Below, in pieces: positions 7,691 through 17,315 of a DNA stretch of 35,248 bases. The position numbers and the translations under genes are program-made. The stretch covers positions 1 through 35,248 of the forward strand of contig CACJSL010000008.1 of assembly GCA_902596065.1 (NCBI GenBank). Direction: 5' to 3'. The stretch comes from an uncultured Alphaproteobacteria bacterium (GTDB lineage: Bacteria > Pseudomonadota > Alphaproteobacteria > HIMB59 > GCA-002718135). Within the stretch, counting starts at the first letter, position 1; every line of letters starts with the position of its first letter. The notes below the pieces were generated by a model that was not told where the DNA came from, did no database searches, and worked only from the letters and a program-made list of their open reading frames with translations.

Positions 7691-8461
7691 TTAATATTTT
7701 AATTTGTATCCAGTTTTAAACATTAAATAACAAAAAAATAACAAAATGGTATTTAGAAAAATCAAAGTTAAACTACCTATAATCAATGAACTATCTGATT
7801 GTCCAATAAATGCGAATCTGAAACCGTCAATATTATAAAAAAATGGATTAAAATATGCAAATTTTTGCCAAAATTCAGGTAATCTTGCTATAGAATAAAA
7901 AGTCCCAGATAAAAAAGTAAGAGGCAATACTATAAAGTTAGTTATGCCTTGTTGCTGATCCCACTTATCTGCCCATATTCCTACCATTGTTCCTAGTGTG
8001 CCCATCATTAAACAGCCCATAAAAGAATAAAATAGTAGTGCCGAAATTGAATAAATTGAGATAGGTATAAAAATATAAATACTTATTCCAGTAACAATTC
8101 CACAGATTAATCCTCTTGCTATAGAGCCTCCAACATAACCAAATGTCAGGTCCACACTATCTAAAGGTGCCATTAAAATATCTACTATATTGCCTTGAGA
8201 TTTGGCTTGCCCTATGCTCGAAGCAGAATTAGCAAATGAATTTTGAAGCATTGTCATCATTATTAATCCTGGAGCAATAAAATTAGCGAAATTTACACCA
8301 TTGATAGTCTGAACAGATCTACTTAAAGCTAAGTTAAAAACAGCTAAAAATAGTAATGAACTAATAGCTGGGCCAACTATAGTTTGAATGCCCACCTTTA
8401 GAAATCTTAATACCTCTTTTTTAAATAATGACCAAAAAGATAGATAATTTGAAGAAATCAT
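7691..8461 (-). CDS. ABC-2 type export permease
   Basis: This is an ABC-2 family inner-membrane permease with six predicted membrane segments and the family signature near the C-terminus (FLSGTFYSIARLPEFWQKF, then NPFFYNIDGFRF). Earlier marks are FIAPGLIMMTMLQNSFANS and QGNIVDILMAPL. An upstream ATG at 8494 would add 11 residues, but the Met at 8461 gives the usual N-terminus (MISSNYLSFWSLFKKEV) and I prefer it. The partner ATPase is not in the window; the gene upstream, recX, is divergent. The permease heads the argD-argF-lipoprotein operon, which says nothing clear about its substrate. Confidence 0.85.
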   Translation of the reverse strand: MISSNYLSFWSLFKKEVLRFLKVGIQTIVGPAISSLLFLAVFNLALSRSVQTINGVNFANFIAPGLIMMTMLQNSFANSASSIGQAKSQGNIVDILMAPLDSVDLTFGYVGGSIARGLICGIVTGISIYIFIPISIYSISALLFYSFMGCLMMGTLGTMVGIWADKWDQQQGITNFIVLPLTFLSGTFYSIARLPEFWQKFAYFNPFFYNIDGFRFAFIGQSDSSLIIGSLTLIFLNTILLFFCYLMFKTGYKLKY

Positions 8462-8520
8462 AAAATTGTTTATCCTAATCACATAATATATCATTTAATA
8501 AGAATAAACAAATTTTTAGA

Positions 8521-8997
8521 ATGCCTGAAATTTCTGATTTAGTAAAATACGCTATAAATTACTTAAGTAAATATAGCTCAAGTAAAACAAATTTAGAGAG
8601 AATATTAAGAAATAAAATTAGGAAAACAAATATTGAGAAAAAAGAAAAATTTATTTTATATAACTCAATACCTGATATTATAAAAAAATTAGAAAAAAAT
8701 AATTTTATAAATGATTATAACTATGCAAGTTCAAAAATTAATATATTTATTTCAAATGGTAAATCAAAAATATTTATAAAAAATTATTTGTTTAAAAAAG
8801 GAATAGATGAAAAATTATCTTCAGAAATATTTGCACAATTAAATGAAGAAGATTCTAATTGGGAAATTAAATCTGCAAGAACATTTGCAAGAAAAAAAAA
8901 TTTTCAAAAAAATAATAATAATGAAAAAAACTTATCTAAAATGGCTAGAGCTGGATTTAGCTATGAAATAGCAAAAAAAATTTTAGAGGAAAATTAA
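8521..8997 (+). CDS. recX: RecX family regulatory protein
   Basis: The 158-residue protein is built of short three-helix repeats, with the RecX-type SSSKTNLERILRNKI block (about residues 19-33), INDYNYASSKI (about 64-74), ISNGKSKIFIKNYLFKKGI, and the C-terminal MARAGFSYEIAKKIL. RecX proteins bind RecA filaments and limit recombination. The protein is extremely Lys/Asn-rich and diverged, so similarity is carried by pattern more than by exact residues. It is a single gene, divergent from the ABC permease operon and convergent with the AI-2E transporter gene, whose last four bases it overlaps. Confidence 0.8.
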   Translation: MPEISDLVKYAINYLSKYSSSKTNLERILRNKIRKTNIEKKEKFILYNSIPDIIKKLEKNNFINDYNYASSKINIFISNGKSKIFIKNYLFKKGIDEKLSSEIFAQLNEEDSNWEIKSARTFARKKNFQKNNNNEKNLSKMARAGFSYEIAKKILEEN

Positions 8998-10010
8998 TTA
9001 TTTTTTAAGTGAATTTTACCTTCTAGAAAAAGTGATATAGGTTTAGTAGTTTCAAATTTTTCAAAAGAAATCTTAATAATAGCAGTTAAAGGGGCTGCAA
9101 GTAAGACACCAATAATACCCCAAATCATGCCCCAGAAGATCAAAGATAAAATAACAGTTATTGGATGCAGACCAAATGTTTCACCAAAAATTTTAGGTTC
9201 TATTATATTGCCAATAATAATATGAACTATTGCCGGTAATAATATGATTAAAGCAAAAAAGGTAGGATCTTGAAATTGAAGAAAGGCAACAGGTATGGGT
9301 ATTAGAACTGCTATAACAGATCCAAAGACTGGAATAAAATTTAATATAAAGGTTAAAGTTCCAAAAATAAATGCTAGTTCAATACCCAAAAACCAGTAAA
9401 TTAAACCTGCTAAAACACCAGTTGCAGAAGAAGTTATAAACTTGGTAAAAATATATTTTTTTACATTAAAAATTATTTCATTCCATTCGTTTGAGGTATT
9501 AACATTTTTTTTACCTAACAATAAAAATAATGTCATAATTACAACAAGTACAAACTTTGAAATAAAATTGGCGCTATTGCTTAATATTGTTGAAGCCCAA
9601 TCTAAAAAAGGAAGTGTTGTAAGAGTATTACGAATAACTTCTCTATCAATTTCTATATCATATACAGAAAGTTGATTAATTATATAGTCAATCAATACTA
9701 ATACTTTTGCATTATAATCATCAGCTGACTCAAGAAAAGTTCCCACAGAACCAAATATGAAAGGAACAATAATTATAAATAAAATTACTATTAAAATTAA
9801 ACTAACGAATACAGCTATAATTCTATGAACTCTAAGATTTGTGGTTTGAAAATCAATTATTGGATCTATAAGAATTCTAATTAATAGAGCCATTACAAAA
9901 GGAATCATTATAGGCTTAGTAAAATTCAGAGTGAAGGCTACTGCAACTAAAGCCAGAATCAACAATGAAGCTGTAATAAATTTATTGTTTTCTAAATTAC
10001 TTTGATTCAT
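8994..10010 (-). CDS. AI-2E family (PerM-like) transporter
   Basis: A 338-residue membrane protein of the AI-2E/PerM family with about eight membrane segments. The N-terminus has KPIMIPFVMALLIRILIDP (about residues 32-50), and the C-terminal half holds the conserved FIPVFGSVIAVLIP, GNIIEPKIFGETFGLHP and FWGMIWGIIGVLLAAPLTA blocks. Members include TqsA and sodium/proton antiporters, so the substrate is open; an autoinducer-2 role should not be assumed. The start codon overlaps the stop of the upstream mechanosensitive channel gene (TAATG), so the two membrane proteins are translated together. Confidence 0.9.
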   Translation of the reverse strand: MNQSNLENNKFITASLLILALVAVAFTLNFTKPIMIPFVMALLIRILIDPIIDFQTTNLRVHRIIAVFVSLILIVILFIIIVPFIFGSVGTFLESADDYNAKVLVLIDYIINQLSVYDIEIDREVIRNTLTTLPFLDWASTILSNSANFISKFVLVVIMTLFLLLGKKNVNTSNEWNEIIFNVKKYIFTKFITSSATGVLAGLIYWFLGIELAFIFGTLTFILNFIPVFGSVIAVLIPIPVAFLQFQDPTFFALIILLPAIVHIIIGNIIEPKIFGETFGLHPITVILSLIFWGMIWGIIGVLLAAPLTAIIKISFEKFETTKPISLFLEGKIHLKNN

Positions 10011-11143
10011 TAAGTTTTATTTTTTGGATTAAATATTTCAGGTACCTCTTCAGGAAAAGATTCTAAATAAACAGACTGACTTGGAAAAGCAAAACCAGCT
10101 TTATTTTTTTCAACTATTTCAATAATATTTACTGCTAAAGACTCTTTAATTTTCAAAAATTCTCCCCAATCATTTGTTTCAGTAAAGGCCTGAACAAGCA
10201 TATCTATTGAGCTATCAGAAAAACTGTCAATTCTTACAAAAAAATTTGTATTTTCATTTTTTGCATATTTTGAGTCATCTTGAATTAAAGCACTTATCTG
10301 ATCTCTAATACTTTTAAGTTGTTGTGTAGTTGTTCGATATTCCAAACCGATAAGCCATCTAATTCTTCTATGATGTCGACGAGTATGATTTATTACAGAT
10401 TGTTCAGCAAATTTATAATTTGGTATCATTACTGGGGTAGTATCAAATCTCCTTATTAAAGTAGATCTAAAACCTATTTGTTCCACAACACCTTCCACTT
10501 CACCTGAAACTAAAATTACATCTCCTATAGTAAAACGTTTTTCCATTAAGATCATAATACCAGAAATTAAATTTTTAAATAAATCTTGGGCGCCTAAAGC
10601 AACAGCTACACCAAATAAGCCTAAACCAGCAATAACTGGACCAACTTTTATACCCCATAACTCTAAAATTGCTACTATACCTAAAACAAATATTAGAATT
10701 TTTAAACCTCTCAGTGTCCAGTCAACTAATGGTTTAGAAATTTTATCTTCAAATTTTTTTATTAAAAAAGAAAAAGGTACAACCAATTGATGTAACAACC
10801 AAAAAATAAAAATTGTAATAAGACTTCGATTAATCAAATCAATAAAATTTTGAACATTTTCAGAAAAATCAATGTAAGCAGAAGCTATAAAAAATCCAAT
10901 TACTACAGGTAAAAACTTTAAAGGACCTTCAATTACATCTATGATAGCATCATCAATTTGATTTTTTGATCTTAAGACAAGCTTACTTAATCTTCTTATT
11001 ATGAAACGAGCAAATAATCTTCTTAAAACATAAAAAAATAAAAAGATAATTAGTCCTATTATAATTTCTGATACATTTATTCCAAAAATACCTTGAAACC
11101 ATACTTCTTGAAAAAGATTGAAAAATTGATTGAAAGCTTCCAT
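10010..11143 (-). CDS. MscS family mechanosensitive ion channel
   Basis: A 377-residue small-conductance mechanosensitive channel. The N-terminal half has about four membrane segments. The pore helix TM3 and following beta domain are clear: GVAVALGAQDLFKNLISGIMI (about residues 178-198), then FTIGDVI, GVVEQIGFRSTLIR and the MIPNYKFAEQSVIN motif. The C-terminal alpha/beta vestibule follows. It would open under membrane tension to release solutes during osmotic downshock. It is the first gene of a two-gene unit with the AI-2E transporter and is divergent from the glutathione peroxidase gene. Confidence 0.93.
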   Translation of the reverse strand: MEAFNQFFNLFQEVWFQGIFGINVSEIIIGLIIFLFFYVLRRLFARFIIRRLSKLVLRSKNQIDDAIIDVIEGPLKFLPVVIGFFIASAYIDFSENVQNFIDLINRSLITIFIFWLLHQLVVPFSFLIKKFEDKISKPLVDWTLRGLKILIFVLGIVAILELWGIKVGPVIAGLGLFGVAVALGAQDLFKNLISGIMILMEKRFTIGDVILVSGEVEGVVEQIGFRSTLIRRFDTTPVMIPNYKFAEQSVINHTRRHHRRIRWLIGLEYRTTTQQLKSIRDQISALIQDDSKYAKNENTNFFVRIDSFSDSSIDMLVQAFTETNDWGEFLKIKESLAVNIIEIVEKNKAGFAFPSQSVYLESFPEEVPEIFNPKNKT

Positions 11144-11182
11144 TTATAAACTATGTAAATTAATATTAAAAAATGTCATATC

Positions 11183-11719
11183 ATGAAAAAGATAAAATTA
11201 TTCCTAATATTACTTATTTTTTTACTAACCAGCAATAAACTTATGGCTGAAAGTAAGTCAATTTATGATTTCAATTTTTTAGATATTGATGGAAATAAGG
11301 TAGAATTGTCTACTTTTAAAGGAAAGCCATTACTAATAGTTAATACAGCTTCGAGATGTGGTTTTACACCTCAGTATGAAGGGCTTCAAAATCTTTTTAC
11401 AAAATACAGAAAAACAGATCTTACAATAATAGCTACTACTTCGAACTCGTTTAATCAAGAATTTGAAAATCCAGATGATATTAAAAGAATTTGTTTAGTA
11501 AATTATAATGTCGGTTTTATTACTTCTAGCCCAATAGAAGTTAAAGGCATGAATGTTCATCCAATATATAAATGGATTAAAAAAGATTATAATCAATCAC
11601 CCAAGTGGAATTTTTATAAATACTTATTTAATCGTTCTGGGAAGCTTGAAGATTCTTGGAGTTCAATTATTAAACCTGATAGTAAAAAAATAATCAAAAA
11701 AATTGATAATTTAATATAA
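11183..11719 (+). CDS. Exported glutathione peroxidase family protein
   Basis: The 178-residue protein begins with a signal peptide (about residues 1-22, ending LMAES), so it acts in the periplasm. The peroxidatic Cys is C59 in NTASRCGFTPQY, the standard glutathione peroxidase motif. The usual FPCNQF block is replaced by TSNSFNQEF, and the conserved Trp/Asn are in SPKWNFYKYL. Such Cys-type enzymes often use thioredoxin rather than glutathione, so the electron donor is uncertain. It is a single gene, divergent from mscS, and closes with a strong bidirectional hairpin shared with groEL. Confidence 0.9.
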   Translation: MKKIKLFLILLIFLLTSNKLMAESKSIYDFNFLDIDGNKVELSTFKGKPLLIVNTASRCGFTPQYEGLQNLFTKYRKTDLTIIATTSNSFNQEFENPDDIKRICLVNYNVGFITSSPIEVKGMNVHPIYKWIKKDYNQSPKWNFYKYLFNRSGKLEDSWSSIIKPDSKKIIKKIDNLI

Positions 11720-11721
11720 AA

Positions 11722-11749
11722 AAAAGAGCCACTTTAAAGTGGCTCTTTT
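11722..11749. terminator. Bidirectional intrinsic terminator, gpx/groEL
   Basis: A perfect 14-base inverted repeat, AAAAGAGCCACTTT followed by its complement, has an A run on the left and a T run on the right, so it can end transcription on both strands. It lies between the convergent stops of the glutathione peroxidase gene and groEL. Confidence 0.85.
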
Positions 11750-11774
11750 CAAGTATTACAATTTAATTGATAAA

Positions 11775-13454
<1,680 letters not shown>

Positions 13455-13465
13455 TTAATTATTAT

Positions 13466-13771
13466 TTATTTCTTTTTTTTGCTTGATGTAATGATACCCA
13501 TAATGTCAGATTCTTTCATTATAAGGTACTCTTCTCCATTCATCTTTACTTCTGTTCCAGACCATTTGCCAAACAAAATTTTATCTCCTTTTTTAACATC
13601 TAACGGTTCGAGTTTTCCGTTTTCATTTCTAGAACCAGAACCAACTTCAAGAACCTCTCCTTCCATTGGTTTTTCCTGAGCTGTATCAGGTATTATTATA
13701 CCACCAGCTGTTTTTTCATCAGAGGCCACTCTCTTAACAAGCACTCTGTCATGTAATGGTTTAAAATTCAT
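13466..13771 (-). CDS. groES: Co-chaperonin GroES (10 kDa)
   Basis: The 101-residue lid of the GroEL chamber. It shows the family N-terminus [13 protein letters not shown], the mobile loop region [19 protein letters not shown] (about residues 17-35), and [10 protein letters not shown] and [15 protein letters not shown] blocks; the tail ends in Lys residues. GAGG lies upstream of the ATG. It is the first gene of groESL, with the CIRCE operator 43 bases upstream of the start codon. Confidence 0.97.
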   Translation of the reverse strand: MNFKPLHDRVLVKRVASDEKTAGGIIIPDTAQEKPMEGEVLEVGSGSRNENGKLEPLDVKKGDKILFGKWSGTEVKMNGEEYLIMKESDIMGIITSSKKKK

Positions 13772-13813
13772 ATTTTACCTCAATTTAAGTTATTGATAAT
13801 TAGTAATTATTTA

Positions 13814-13840
13814 TTAGCACTCTTTATAATAGAGTGCTAG
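13814..13840 (-). promoter_or_regulatory. CIRCE operator of groESL (HrcA site)
   Basis: TTAGCACTC, nine bases, then GAGTGCTAG form the CIRCE inverted repeat, matching the 9-9-9 consensus except the last base (G for A). It lies in the groES leader. The heat-shock repressor HrcA is expected to bind here; no hrcA gene is in the window. Confidence 0.95.
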
Positions 13841-13922
13841 TCATGTAATCATTCTTATAAAGTATTCAAGAGAAATTTAAAAAATATTTATAATTTATTG
13901 ATAAACAGATAAATAAGTAGCT

Positions 13923-14981
13923 ATGAATCATTTTTTTCAGGTATTTTCAAAAACATTAGGTTTTTTGCTAGCTATACTGTTTCTAATAGTTTTGATAAGC
14001 TTTTTTTTATTCTTTTTTGGTGAAAATAAACAAAAATATTTTACTTATTTAGATGGAAGTAAAGATTCTTCTGAAATTATTGCAATTTTAAATTTGAATG
14101 GACCCATAATTTCGGAACCTCCTAATTTTAATAATTACAATATATTTCAAAATTTAGAAGTAATATATCCATCACTAATAAGAGAATACTTAAAAGAATT
14201 AGAACAAAAAAAAGCAAAAGGCTTAATAATATCAATAAACTCTCCAGGAGGGGGTGTTTCTGCTACACAAAAAATATATAAATTAATAAAAGATTTCAAA
14301 GAAAAAAATAATATTCCAATTTTTTTTCATACTAAAGATATGCTTGCTTCAGGTAGTTATTGGGTTGCCTTGTCTGGAGATAAAATTTTTGCTGATTATG
14401 GAAGTATTATAGGAAGTATTGGGGTAAGAGGTCCAAATTGGCTATATTATAATTCCCCAACTTTATTATCTGAAGGTCTGTTTGGTAAATCTGTAGAGTC
14501 ACAAAATGGAATAAAATTATTTTCAAATACTGCAGGTATGCACAAAGATATTTTTAATCCTTTTAGAAAACCAACAAAAGAAGAATTAAATAAACTGCAA
14601 ATCATGGTTGATGATATTTATAATCATTTTGTTAATTTAGTTTCTATAAATAGAAAAATAGAAAAAAATATTATTACTAATGAGATAGGCGCCATGGTAT
14701 TTAACTCAAAAAGAGCAAAGCTTAATTATTTAATTGATGATGAAAAGAATATTGATGAAATAATTGAATTGATTTCAAAAAAATTAAAATTAGAAAATAA
14801 AAAAATTCTTATAAACAACTATGGAGATAAGTATAATTTATTTAATTTAAATTTTATTAATTTTTTTGATAATAAAATTAACAATAAAGATTTAAAAATA
14901 ATAATTAATAAAAAGCTTTGTAATAACTATTATAATGAATTCAGCAGTATATCACTAAATTATATATCTATTAATTGTTAA
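13923..14981 (+). CDS. SppA-like signal peptide peptidase (S49 family)
   Basis: A 352-residue membrane-anchored serine protease of family S49, which clears cleaved signal peptides. One membrane segment covers about residues 10-32. The family core shows IISINSPGGGVSATQKIY (about 102-119), the catalytic Ser S143 in MLASGSYWVA, IGSIGVRG, and a candidate catalytic Lys (K266, in SKRAKLNYLIDD). The Ser/Lys dyad follows the short SppA pattern, with one catalytic domain. The last ~60 residues, rich in Asn and Ile, have no obvious family match. It is divergent from groES and overlaps the convergent GT61 gene by 11 bases. Confidence 0.85.
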   Translation: MNHFFQVFSKTLGFLLAILFLIVLISFFLFFFGENKQKYFTYLDGSKDSSEIIAILNLNGPIISEPPNFNNYNIFQNLEVIYPSLIREYLKELEQKKAKGLIISINSPGGGVSATQKIYKLIKDFKEKNNIPIFFHTKDMLASGSYWVALSGDKIFADYGSIIGSIGVRGPNWLYYNSPTLLSEGLFGKSVESQNGIKLFSNTAGMHKDIFNPFRKPTKEELNKLQIMVDDIYNHFVNLVSINRKIEKNIITNEIGAMVFNSKRAKLNYLIDDEKNIDEIIELISKKLKLENKKILINNYGDKYNLFNLNFINFFDNKINNKDLKIIINKKLCNNYYNEFSSISLNYISINC

Positions 14982-16002
14982 AGTTTAATATATTTTTTAA
15001 TTTTTGAACCTTAACTATTAAATCTTTAAAGTAGTTGCTTTCATTATAAATTTGAGGAATAATTGTTCTCCGAGATTTAGAATTATCAACATTTATTGAA
15101 TCAGCTTCTAGACTAAAATAATCAAGACCTAAAATTTTTGCAATTGAGCTATATCGGTTTTTAAAAATATCTTCATATTTGTGATTGTATTTTGGGGTAA
15201 TCTCAATAATTTTAGTTCCTTTTTGACAAAACACCGTATTAACTAAACCTGAGCCAGTAGATGATATAATTGTTTCAGCGCTTGAAAATAAATCTATCTG
15301 ATCTGGTATACTAAAATTGTTTAAATCAACAATTTGAAAATTTAATTTAGATAAAAAAGATAATATATCATTTTCATTTATTAAATTTCTATAGTTGCAG
15401 TTTTGCCTACTTATATATACTTTTTTCTTATTGTCATTCTTATTAGAAGCTAAATTATTTAATATCTTAATAGAATTATTTTGATTCAAAAATTGAGGTA
15501 TTTGTGAATTTTTAAATTTATAAAAACCGTCATCTAAAAAAATAAATTTTGTTTCTATTTGATTTTTATTACAAATTATTTTTATAAAATTTCTTAATTT
15601 ATTTGGTGTATTTCTATGAACAGCAATATTAATCTTTTTTTTATCTGTATAAAAAATCCTTGGTAAAAAACTAATTATATTTCTGTAATAATTATCTTGT
15701 GCACTTGACCCGAGAATAAAGGTATTAGAAAATGATTTAAAATTTTTTTTATTTATATTAAAATTATCAATAAAGTCTTTTTTATAAAAATTATCATATT
15801 TTAATGTATCTCCCCACATAAACAGTTCAGAGAAAGTAAACATCTCCTCTGTAATAGGATAATAATTATGTGTATCAAGATAAAAATTATCATTTAAAAC
15901 ATTGCAGTTAAAATTAACATTATTTCCTTTTATAGATTGAAACTTAGATGTTAGGTTTTCTTGTTTTTTAATATCTAAATTATTATAGTCACTAATTTTC
16001 AT
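14971..16002 (-). CDS. GT61-family glycosyltransferase (DUF563)
   Basis: The 343-residue protein matches the GT61 pattern in its C-terminal half: FILGSSAQDNYYRNIISFLPR (about 95-115), KKVYISRQNCNYRNLINEN (about 203-221), and the ISSTGSGLVNTVF block (about 257-269) that corresponds to the GxGLxN motif, followed by GTKIIEITP. GT61 enzymes add sugars such as xylose or GlcNAc to glycans; in bacteria they are usually found with surface polysaccharide genes. There are none beside it, so acceptor and donor are unknown. No signal peptide or membrane segment is visible. The gene is very A+T-rich. Confidence 0.75.
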   Translation of the reverse strand: MKISDYNNLDIKKQENLTSKFQSIKGNNVNFNCNVLNDNFYLDTHNYYPITEEMFTFSELFMWGDTLKYDNFYKKDFIDNFNINKKNFKSFSNTFILGSSAQDNYYRNIISFLPRIFYTDKKKINIAVHRNTPNKLRNFIKIICNKNQIETKFIFLDDGFYKFKNSQIPQFLNQNNSIKILNNLASNKNDNKKKVYISRQNCNYRNLINENDILSFLSKLNFQIVDLNNFSIPDQIDLFSSAETIISSTGSGLVNTVFCQKGTKIIEITPKYNHKYEDIFKNRYSSIAKILGLDYFSLEADSINVDNSKSRRTIIPQIYNESNYFKDLIVKVQKLKNILNFNN

Positions 16003-16052
16003 TTTATTTTTTTATCATTTTTGTTTGAATTTTGTCATCGTAAAAAATAAAT

Positions 16053-16129
16053 TGGCGCGCCCGAGAAGAGTCGAACTCCTAACCTTATGATCCGTAGTCA
16101 TACGCTCTATCCAATTGAGCTACGGGCGC
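16053..16129 (-). tRNA. tRNA-Arg (anticodon ACG)
   Basis: The minus strand folds into a full cloverleaf: acceptor GCGCCCG pairing with CGGGCGC, D stem GCTC/GAGC, anticodon stem TATGA/TCATA around loop CTACGGA, and T arm AGGAG-TTCGACT-CTTCT. Anticodon ACG reads CGN codons after deamination of A34. The discriminator is G and the CCA end is encoded. Confidence 0.97.
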
Positions 16130-16162
16130 TTTTTAAAATTTAAAATTCAAATAGTTATTATA

Positions 16163-16191
16163 TTGACACTTAATATATAAAATAATTTAAA
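16163..16191 (+). promoter_or_regulatory. Possible sigma-70 promoter for SH3 protein gene
   Basis: A perfect -35 TTGACA at 16163-16168 is followed after 17 bases by TTTAAA (16186-16191, four of six matches to TATAAT). The predicted start of transcription, about 16198, leaves a 65-base leader. A+T-rich DNA gives many weak -10 matches, so this rests mostly on the -35 box. Confidence 0.4.
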
Positions 16192-16263
16192 ATTTCTATG
16201 ATTTATAATATTCAAAGATTTCTATAATTGGCAAATTAAGTACATTAATGCTAAAATAAAATA

Positions 16264-16812
16264 GTGAAAAAATCAATTTTATTAATACTATTATTTTGTT
16301 TATTGCATAATATTTCATTTTCAAATGAAATTGGTCAGGTAACTGGTTATAAAATTCCTCGATTTGTTTCTTTAAAATCAGATGAAGTAAATCTTAGAAT
16401 TGGCTCTAGTACCAATTATCCGATAATTTTAAAATATATAACTAAAAATATGCCAGTAGAAATAACGGATGAATATGAAAGATGGAGAAAAATTAGAGAT
16501 ATAGAAGGAAACGAAGGTTGGATTTATGGAGATCTTCTTAAAGGGGATAGATTTGTAATAATTATTAAAAATACTGAATCTAAAATTTATATGTTTTCAA
16601 AACCAGATGGAGTTCCAATAGGAGAAATTGGAGAATTAAATGTTGTAAAAATAAAAGTTTGTTTAAAAAAATGGTGCAAAATACAATTTGATAATCATAA
16701 AGGTTGGATGAATAAAAAAAACTTATGGGGCATATATGAAAATGAAACAATAAATGTTCCATTTTATCAACCTTTAATTAGTTTAATTTGGAAAATTAAT
16801 ATCAATAAATAA
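16264..16812 (+). CDS. Exported bacterial SH3-domain protein
   Basis: The 182-residue protein has a signal peptide (about residues 1-20, ending ISFSNE) and two bacterial SH3-like segments. The first is KSDEVNLRIGSSTNYPII (about 38-55) through WRKIRDIEGNEGWIYGDLL (about 76-94), and the second ends KWCKIQFDNHKGWMNKKNLWG. Such periplasmic SH3b domains usually bind cell-wall peptides. The start is a GTG at 16264; no better start keeps the signal peptide. It lies between tRNA-Arg and a broken transporter gene and appears to be a single-gene unit. Confidence 0.85.
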   Translation: MKKSILLILLFCLLHNISFSNEIGQVTGYKIPRFVSLKSDEVNLRIGSSTNYPIILKYITKNMPVEITDEYERWRKIRDIEGNEGWIYGDLLKGDRFVIIIKNTESKIYMFSKPDGVPIGEIGELNVVKIKVCLKKWCKIQFDNHKGWMNKKNLWGIYENETINVPFYQPLISLIWKININK

Positions 16813-16832
16813 AAAAGTAGATAGGTTTGTAC

Positions 16833-17105
16833 TTAACTCCATCCTCTTACCTTTATTCTACCTTGACTTATAGCAGCTCCAAACAATACTATTGCACAAC
16901 CAATAGGCTCATTCCATGTAAGAGATTCTCCTAATAAAGTAATTCCTAAAATAGTAGCAACAATAGGTATAACATACATAGTAGTAGAAGATATAAGTGA
17001 TCCTACAGCTTCTTGAATTCTGAAATTCCAAACATAGGCGATACCACTACAAATAAAGCCTACACCTAATGCTGCTCCTACTTGAGATAAAGTGCTTGGA
17101 GGACT
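16833..17105 (-). pseudogene. EamA/DMT transporter remnant (C-terminal fragment)
   Basis: The minus strand from 17105 to a TAA at 16833 reads 90 codons plus stop with no start codon. The product is the end of a drug/metabolite transporter: GVGFICSGIAYVWNFRIQ, then SSTTMYVIPIVATILGITLL, the characteristic GESLTWNEPIG, and a last membrane segment AIVLFGAAI. About three of the ten expected membrane segments remain. The reading frame is intact, but an in-frame TAG (17106-17108) stands directly before it, and 17 bases further upstream is the 3' end of tRNA-Gln. The break at a tRNA 3' end suggests a recombination scar. It accounts for the otherwise empty stretch between 16813 and 17121. Confidence 0.85.
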
Positions 17106-17121
17106 CTAAACACGAAAAATT

Positions 17122-17196
17122 TGGCTGGGGCGGTAGGATTCGAACCTACGAATGTCGGCTCCAAAAGCCGATGCCTTACCGCTTGGCGACGCCCCA
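17122..17196 (-). tRNA. tRNA-Gln (anticodon TTG)
   Basis: The minus strand folds as acceptor TGGGGCG/CGCCCCA, D stem GCC/GGC, anticodon stem TCGGC/GCCGA with loop TTTTGGA, and T arm CGTAG-GTTCGAA-CCTAC. The anticodon TTG reads CAA and CAG. The discriminator is G and CCA is encoded. Confidence 0.97.
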
Positions 17197-17210
17197 ATTT
17201 TTTAATTACG

Positions 17211-17216
17211 ATTATA
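17211..17216 (-). promoter_or_regulatory. Probable -10 box of tRNA-Gln
   Basis: The minus strand carries a perfect TATAAT 15 bases upstream of the tRNA-Gln 5' end, which would start transcription about 8 bases before the mature tRNA. The -35 region is weak: TTGATT is only 14 bases away and the hexamer at 17 bases matches poorly. Confidence 0.4.
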
Positions 17217-17315
17217 GATTCTTCGATGCAAATCAACCATAATTTATTTTAAATATAAAATATTGAATATAATTATATGCCAATATAAAATAATTAAAAT
17301 TGTTTATATCTCATT

